A DNA stretch of 64,000 bases from Bacillus sp. USDA818B3_A. Its GTDB lineage: Bacteria; Bacillota; Bacilli; Bacillales; Cytobacillaceae. The notes under the pieces were generated by a model. That model saw only the letters and a program-made list of their open reading frames with translations. It did no database searches and had not been told where the DNA came from. Both the position numbers and the translations under genes were made by a program. This document shows, piece after piece, positions 60,595-64,000 of the stretch. Where the stretch lies: the NCBI RefSeq assembly GCF_009928415.1, contig NZ_JAABNN010000001.1:333017-397016 (forward strand), written 5' to 3'. The first letter of the stretch is position 1, and each line of letters starts with the position of its first letter.

Positions 60595-60633
60595 AAAAAC
60601 GCAAAGTAATAATAAGACTTTGCGTTTTTTTTT
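60595..60633 (+). terminator. Terminator of xylR
   Basis: AAACGCAAAGT / ACTTTGCGTTT stem followed by TTTTTT. Confidence 0.92.
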
Positions 60634-60690
60634 ACGACGAATGCGAAAGGCTATAATAAATAAAAAATTACTTGGAAGAGGTCATTATAT

Positions 60691-61116
60691 ATGTCTTGGT
60701 TACTATTTGCCATTTTATCTGCCGTTTCTGCTGCCATGGTTTCTATCTTTGGTAAAATAGGCTTACAGAATATTGATGCGAATACCGCGACTGCGATCCG
60801 CTCAGTCATCATGGCACTATTTTTAATTGGAGTGGTGATCGTCCAAGGTAATCTAGGAAAGATCCCAGAAATTATTGGCCAAAGAAAAGCATTATTATTT
60901 ATTTTCCTAAGCGGTATAGCAGGAGCAACCTCTTGGTTGTTCTACTTTCTAGCGTTAAAAACGGGTAAAGTTTCACAGGTTGGTCCAATTGATAAATTAA
61001 GTGTAGTTATTGCTACGGTTTTAGCTATCATCTTTTTTGGCGAAAAGCTTAGCCTGGTTAACGGAATTGGAGTATTCTTAATTGCCATTGGAGTCATTCT
61101 AACCGCTTTACACTAA
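60691..61116 (+). CDS. EamA-family transporter, half-size
   Basis: A 141-aa membrane protein with five predicted helices, one EamA repeat only (ending DKLSVVIATVLAIIFFGEKLSLVNGIGVFLIAIGVIL). Full EamA exporters have two repeats, so this one should work as a dimer, as do other half-size DMT proteins. Substrate unknown. RBS GGAAGAGG, ATG start, monocistronic. Confidence 0.88.
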   Translation: MSWLLFAILSAVSAAMVSIFGKIGLQNIDANTATAIRSVIMALFLIGVVIVQGNLGKIPEIIGQRKALLFIFLSGIAGATSWLFYFLALKTGKVSQVGPIDKLSVVIATVLAIIFFGEKLSLVNGIGVFLIAIGVILTALH

Positions 61117-61123
61117 CAAAATC

Positions 61124-61150
61124 AGCCCCTGCTACTTTTAGCAAGGGCTT
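61124..61150 (+). terminator. Probable terminator behind the EamA gene
   Basis: AGCCCCTGCTA / TAGCAAGGGCT with a 3-nt loop; T-rich stretch follows only after a few bases, so moderate. Confidence 0.5.
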
Positions 61151-61256
61151 TAAATCATTTTTTATAAAACTCATTTTCAGTTAAGTTTGTTAATTATTAG
61201 TAAAGCATCAAGCATCTAAATATTTCTATGTTTTTCTTTTACTAAATCAATAAACT

Positions 61257-61790
61257 TTAAACAGTTAATTGAGAGGATTTGATACTATTTAATGAAGCAA
61301 CTAATCGATTCTTGGCTTCAGGATTCAACTCATAACGATTATTTTCTAATTTTTCAATTTGACTGTCTAAAACAAAGGCTCCTTTTAAAATGTGAGTGGC
61401 TCCCAATGCTGTCAGGACAGGTTTAAGTGAATAATCAATCATTAATAAGTGCCCGAAGGTTCCGCCAACAGCGATTGGCAGGATTGTTTTACCCTCCAGA
61501 CCATTTTGTGGCAGAAGATCCAAGTAGGTCTTTAACACTCCAGAAAATGAAGCTTTATAAACAGGTGTTAGAATAACAATGATATTGGAATCCTCCACTT
61601 TCTTATTAGCTTCTTTAATTTCTTCGTGATCAAACCTCGCTTGGATTAAAGCTTCGGATGGAAGCGCCCGGACATTTATGATTTCAGGAGTAATCCCGAT
61701 TCCTTCAAGATGGTTTAAAACATCATGAAAAACTCCATTTAGTCTTGTTTGCTCTGAAGGACTTCCAGAAATAATCGTAACTTTACTCAT
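61257..61790 (-). CDS. NADPH-dependent FMN reductase (SsuE-like)
   Basis: A 177-aa flavodoxin-like reductase with the FMN phosphate loop ISGSPSEQTRL (residues 7-17) and LTPVYKASFSGVLKTYLDLLP. SsuE-type enzymes supply reduced FMN to two-component monooxygenases. It is the last gene of an operon with an M20 deacetylase, a GNAT and an amino acid ABC ATPase, so it likely feeds a flavin monooxygenase of 2-succinocysteine or organosulfur breakdown that is encoded outside the window. Confidence 0.9.
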   Translation of the reverse strand: MSKVTIISGSPSEQTRLNGVFHDVLNHLEGIGITPEIINVRALPSEALIQARFDHEEIKEANKKVEDSNIIVILTPVYKASFSGVLKTYLDLLPQNGLEGKTILPIAVGGTFGHLLMIDYSLKPVLTALGATHILKGAFVLDSQIEKLENNRYELNPEAKNRLVASLNSIKSSQLTV

Positions 61791-61815
61791 GATTCAATCC
61801 CCTTTTCTACTATTA

Positions 61816-62961
61816 TTATTTTTTGAACTCACAATTTAAAAACCCTGTTGCACTTTCATATAAAAAATAAGCTGCTTTTACAATAGCTGATTCATCCACA
61901 GTAAATTCAGGATGATGCCAATCCTCGTTTCCATTTGTTCCAAAAAAGGCAAATGTACCCGGAATATGGAGTAGATAATAGGAATAATCTTCACCAGCCA
62001 TAGATGGTTGTGGCCGGGTAATTTCTAAAGATTGTTTTCGAGCAGCAATTTCCGCTATTTCTGTCACTGATTTATGATTAAATAAAGGCGGCGGTCCTGG
62101 GAACCAGTCAATCTCGGCTTTTTGAGAAAAAGCCGCAGAAATGGTTTCTACTATTGTGTAGAGCCTTCTTTTCACCTCTTCCCGAATAATAGGGTCAAAC
62201 GTTCGAACTGTCCCTTCCAAACTAACTTCACCTGGTATCACATTCCACGTACTGCCTCCGATTATTTTCGTTATACTGACTACAGCACTTTGAAGCGGGG
62301 AAACATTCCTGCTTACAATCGTCTGAAGCGCAGTAATAAGCTGCCCGGCTGCAACAATCGGATCATTTCCGTTTTGCGGAAGGGCGGCATGACTGCCTTT
62401 CCCATGAAGTACGATTTCAAAACGATCCACTGCTGCCATTAATGGTCCCTCTTTTATTCCGATGGTACCGACAGGCAGTTCAGGTTTATTGTGAAGCCCA
62501 AAGATTGCCTCCACCCCTTCTAACTGCCCATCCTCAATTACATACCTTGCCCCTCCTCCTAACTCCTCGGCAGGTTGAAAAATAAGGCGTACGGTTCCAT
62601 TGAAATTTGACTGATTTTCCTTTAAAAGATAGGCAGCTCCAATAAGGGCTGCCGTATGGAAATCATGACCACAGGCGTGCATGACTCCTTTTATTTTGGA
62701 AGCAAAAGATAGACCCATTTTTTCTTCAATGGGCAGTGCATCAATATCTGCACGTAACGCCACAATCGGTCCAGGCTTTTCACCCAATACGTCAGCAAAT
62801 ACGCCCGTTTCCAAGTTTGTTTTTCGAGTAGGGATATCTAGTTCATTTAGCCATGTTTCAATTGACTTGGTTGTTTCAAACTCTTGCTGTGATAATTCTG
62901 GATATTGATGTAAATGACGGCGGATCGTTATTAAGTAGGTTTCGAATTCTTGTTGATTCAT
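61816..62961 (-). CDS. M20-family N-acyl amino acid amidohydrolase (YxeP-like)
   Basis: A 381-aa metallopeptidase of the HipO/YxeP group. Metal and catalytic motifs: LRADIDALPIEEK, MHACGHDFHTAAL (Cys/His), QPAEELGGGA (Glu), FGLHNKPE and the final HHPEF. It matches the length of YxeP, which removes the acetyl group in 2-succinocysteine breakdown. It lies 14 nt after a GNAT gene, giving an acetylate-oxidise-deacetylate cassette. Confidence 0.9.
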   Translation of the reverse strand: MNQQEFETYLITIRRHLHQYPELSQQEFETTKSIETWLNELDIPTRKTNLETGVFADVLGEKPGPIVALRADIDALPIEEKMGLSFASKIKGVMHACGHDFHTAALIGAAYLLKENQSNFNGTVRLIFQPAEELGGGARYVIEDGQLEGVEAIFGLHNKPELPVGTIGIKEGPLMAAVDRFEIVLHGKGSHAALPQNGNDPIVAAGQLITALQTIVSRNVSPLQSAVVSITKIIGGSTWNVIPGEVSLEGTVRTFDPIIREEVKRRLYTIVETISAAFSQKAEIDWFPGPPPLFNHKSVTEIAEIAARKQSLEITRPQPSMAGEDYSYYLLHIPGTFAFFGTNGNEDWHHPEFTVDESAIVKAAYFLYESATGFLNCEFKK

Positions 62962-62975
62962 TTTAATGTCCTTTC

Positions 62976-63488
62976 TTATAAATCATATCGATAGCATTTT
63001 ACTAAAATTTCATTGTTAAAAAATTCTTTCGCATGATCTCGTTTAAAACCAAACCACTCATACAATCGAATCGCCCTTTGCATCTTATCGCCTGAATGGA
63101 GGTACAATTGTTTAACTCCTTGAGACCTTGCATACTGAAGGCCGGCTTTTAATAATTCTTGTGCGATACCTCGTCCTCTTGCATCCGGGTGCACAGCCAA
63201 CAGGCGAATAATCGGTGAGGAAATTTGTAATTCTGGTCTTTGATAGGCTTTATCTGAAGACGAAAATAACTGCAAGGTACCAAGGATTTTGTCCTCGCTC
63301 TTTGCAATCAGAATCTTTTCAACATCAGGATTATCAACCGATGCCTTAATATTAGTTAAGTACTCCTCCCAAACTTGGGCATTGTTATATTCATGCTCAT
63401 ATTGTTGATAACTTTCTACTAATAATTTCCTTACCGTCTCTTTTTCCTCTTCCGCTAATTCATCAATACTGATTTGGTTAATGGCCAT
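62976..63488 (-). CDS. GNAT N-acetyltransferase (SnaA/YxeL-like)
   Basis: A 170-aa GNAT with the acetyl-CoA motif RLLAVHPDARGRGIAQELL (about 94-112) and ending GFKRDHAKEFFNNEILVKCY. Neighbours (amino acid ABC ATPase upstream, M20 deacetylase and FMN reductase downstream) match the B. subtilis yxe/ytm type operons that N-acetylate S-(2-succino)cysteine. ATG 63488 is chosen for AAGGGTG 10 nt upstream; the frame to 63521 includes that RBS. Confidence 0.87.
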   Translation of the reverse strand: MAINQISIDELAEEEKETVRKLLVESYQQYEHEYNNAQVWEEYLTNIKASVDNPDVEKILIAKSEDKILGTLQLFSSSDKAYQRPELQISSPIIRLLAVHPDARGRGIAQELLKAGLQYARSQGVKQLYLHSGDKMQRAIRLYEWFGFKRDHAKEFFNNEILVKCYRYDL

Positions 63489-63521
63489 TTTCCAACACCC
63501 TTCCCTTAAGTGATTTTTCAT

Positions 63522-64000
63522 TTAATTTACCTGCTCTTTTAAGCTTGTAAAAAAAGATTCACCCGATATCCGCTGTAAGAATCGGCGGGTCCTTTCTTCT
63601 TTTGGTGCATGAAAAATCTCTAATGGGGTTCCTTCTTCGACGATTACTCCCCCATCCATAAACAACACACGATCAGATACCTCTTTGGCAAAACTCATCT
63701 CATGCGTAACCACCACCATCGTGATTCCTTCTTGTGCAATTTCTTTAATCACCGAAAGCACTTCTCCGACTAATTCAGGATCTAATGCGGAGGTTGGTTC
63801 ATCAAAAAGAATGACCTCTGGATTTAGTGCCAATGCTCTTGCAATTCCTACCCGCTGCTGCTGGCCACCGGATAATTGGGAAGGATAAAAATCTAATTTA
63901 TCACTAAGACCTACTTTTTCAAGCACCTGTTCACTAATTATTCTGGCCTCCTTTTTCTTTATCTTTTTGGCGACCACTAGGCCTTCCATTACGTTTTCTA
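63522..64000 (-). CDS. Amino acid ABC transporter ATPase, C-terminal part, cut by the window edge
   Basis: The frame is open through the right edge (ENV before the ATG at 63989 is the usual ENVMEG of this family), so the N-terminus with Walker A lies outside. Visible are the signature [15 protein letters not shown], Walker [15 protein letters not shown] and switch His TMVVVTHEM of polar amino acid importers (GlnQ/TcyC/YxeO type). It is the upstream member of the operon with the GNAT, deacetylase and FMN reductase genes, and probably imports the sulfur amino acid derivative they process. Confidence 0.92.
   Translation of the reverse strand, partial: ENVMEGLVVAKKIKKKEARIISEQVLEKVGLSDKLDFYPSQLSGGQQQRVGIARALALNPEVILFDEPTSALDPELVGEVLSVIKEIAQEGITMVVVTHEMSFAKEVSDRVLFMDGGVIVEEGTPLEIFHAPKEERTRRFLQRISGESFFTSLKEQVN

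Overview
The window is low-GC, Gram-positive DNA of Bacillus/Neobacillus type. AGGAGG-like ribosome binding sites, TTG and GTG starts, sigma-A promoters, lipoprotein signal peptides, CcpA (cre) operators and close relatives of B. subtilis proteins (XylR, GlcK, a YmfJ-like DUF3243 protein, a Yxe-like operon) all point that way. No rRNA, tRNA, CRISPR array, transposase or prophage was seen.

Layout. 1-12955: ordinary chromosomal genes. These are a MarR-controlled DHA2 drug-efflux operon with a clear operator palindrome, an L,D-transpeptidase, a DUF3243 protein, a glycine-type amino acid permease behind a glycine riboswitch, a metallophosphoesterase, an FtsH-like membrane AAA protease, a holin-like protein and a nitrilase-GNAT-GNAT operon. 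13000-51300: a 38-kb glycoside-catabolism island. 51411-64000: modB with a collapsed modA, a cell-anchored GH27 alpha-galactosidase, a GC-rich interspersed repeat, a DUF2935 protein, a beta-lactamase-fold protein, a 30-codon small ORF, an amino acid permease, an orphan xylR, an EamA protein and the end of a 2-succinocysteine/N-acetyl-amino-acid operon (ABC ATPase, GNAT, M20 deacetylase, FMN reductase).

The island is the notable part. It has four separate pairs of a TIM-barrel protein (EIH...D...H...EYE metal/catalytic pattern) and a small beta-sandwich protein, which match the alpha and beta subunits of C-glycoside deglycosidases (DfgA/DfgB and DgpC/DgpB type). It also has three Gfo/Idh/MocA dehydrogenases, two further TIM-barrel epimerases, a glucokinase, glycosidases (GH43, GH42-like, GH106-like, a GH3 remnant, GH18), a flavin monooxygenase, several transporters and four AraC regulators. 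The inferred route is uptake, trimming of outer sugars, oxidation of the glycoside at C3 by a Gfo/Idh/MocA enzyme, beta-elimination of the aglycone by an alpha/beta pair, return of the keto sugar to hexose, and phosphorylation by GlcK. Likely substrates are plant C- or O-glycosides such as flavonoid glucosides; that is inference.

Six, perhaps seven, promoters of the island share an architecture I could align by hand. A 31-bp palindrome (AGGTTAAAAAT-N9-ATTTTTAACCT) lies 91-94 bp upstream of the -10 box, a GWTAAHTAA block begins exactly 36 nt upstream of the -10, and at four of the six a cre-like site starts exactly 4 nt after the -10. This defines a local, catabolite-repressed regulon. Two of the AraC regulators are fused to GH39-like domains that keep the nucleophile-type TEWN motif but lack the acid/base NEP motif, so they look like glycosidase-derived sugar sensors.
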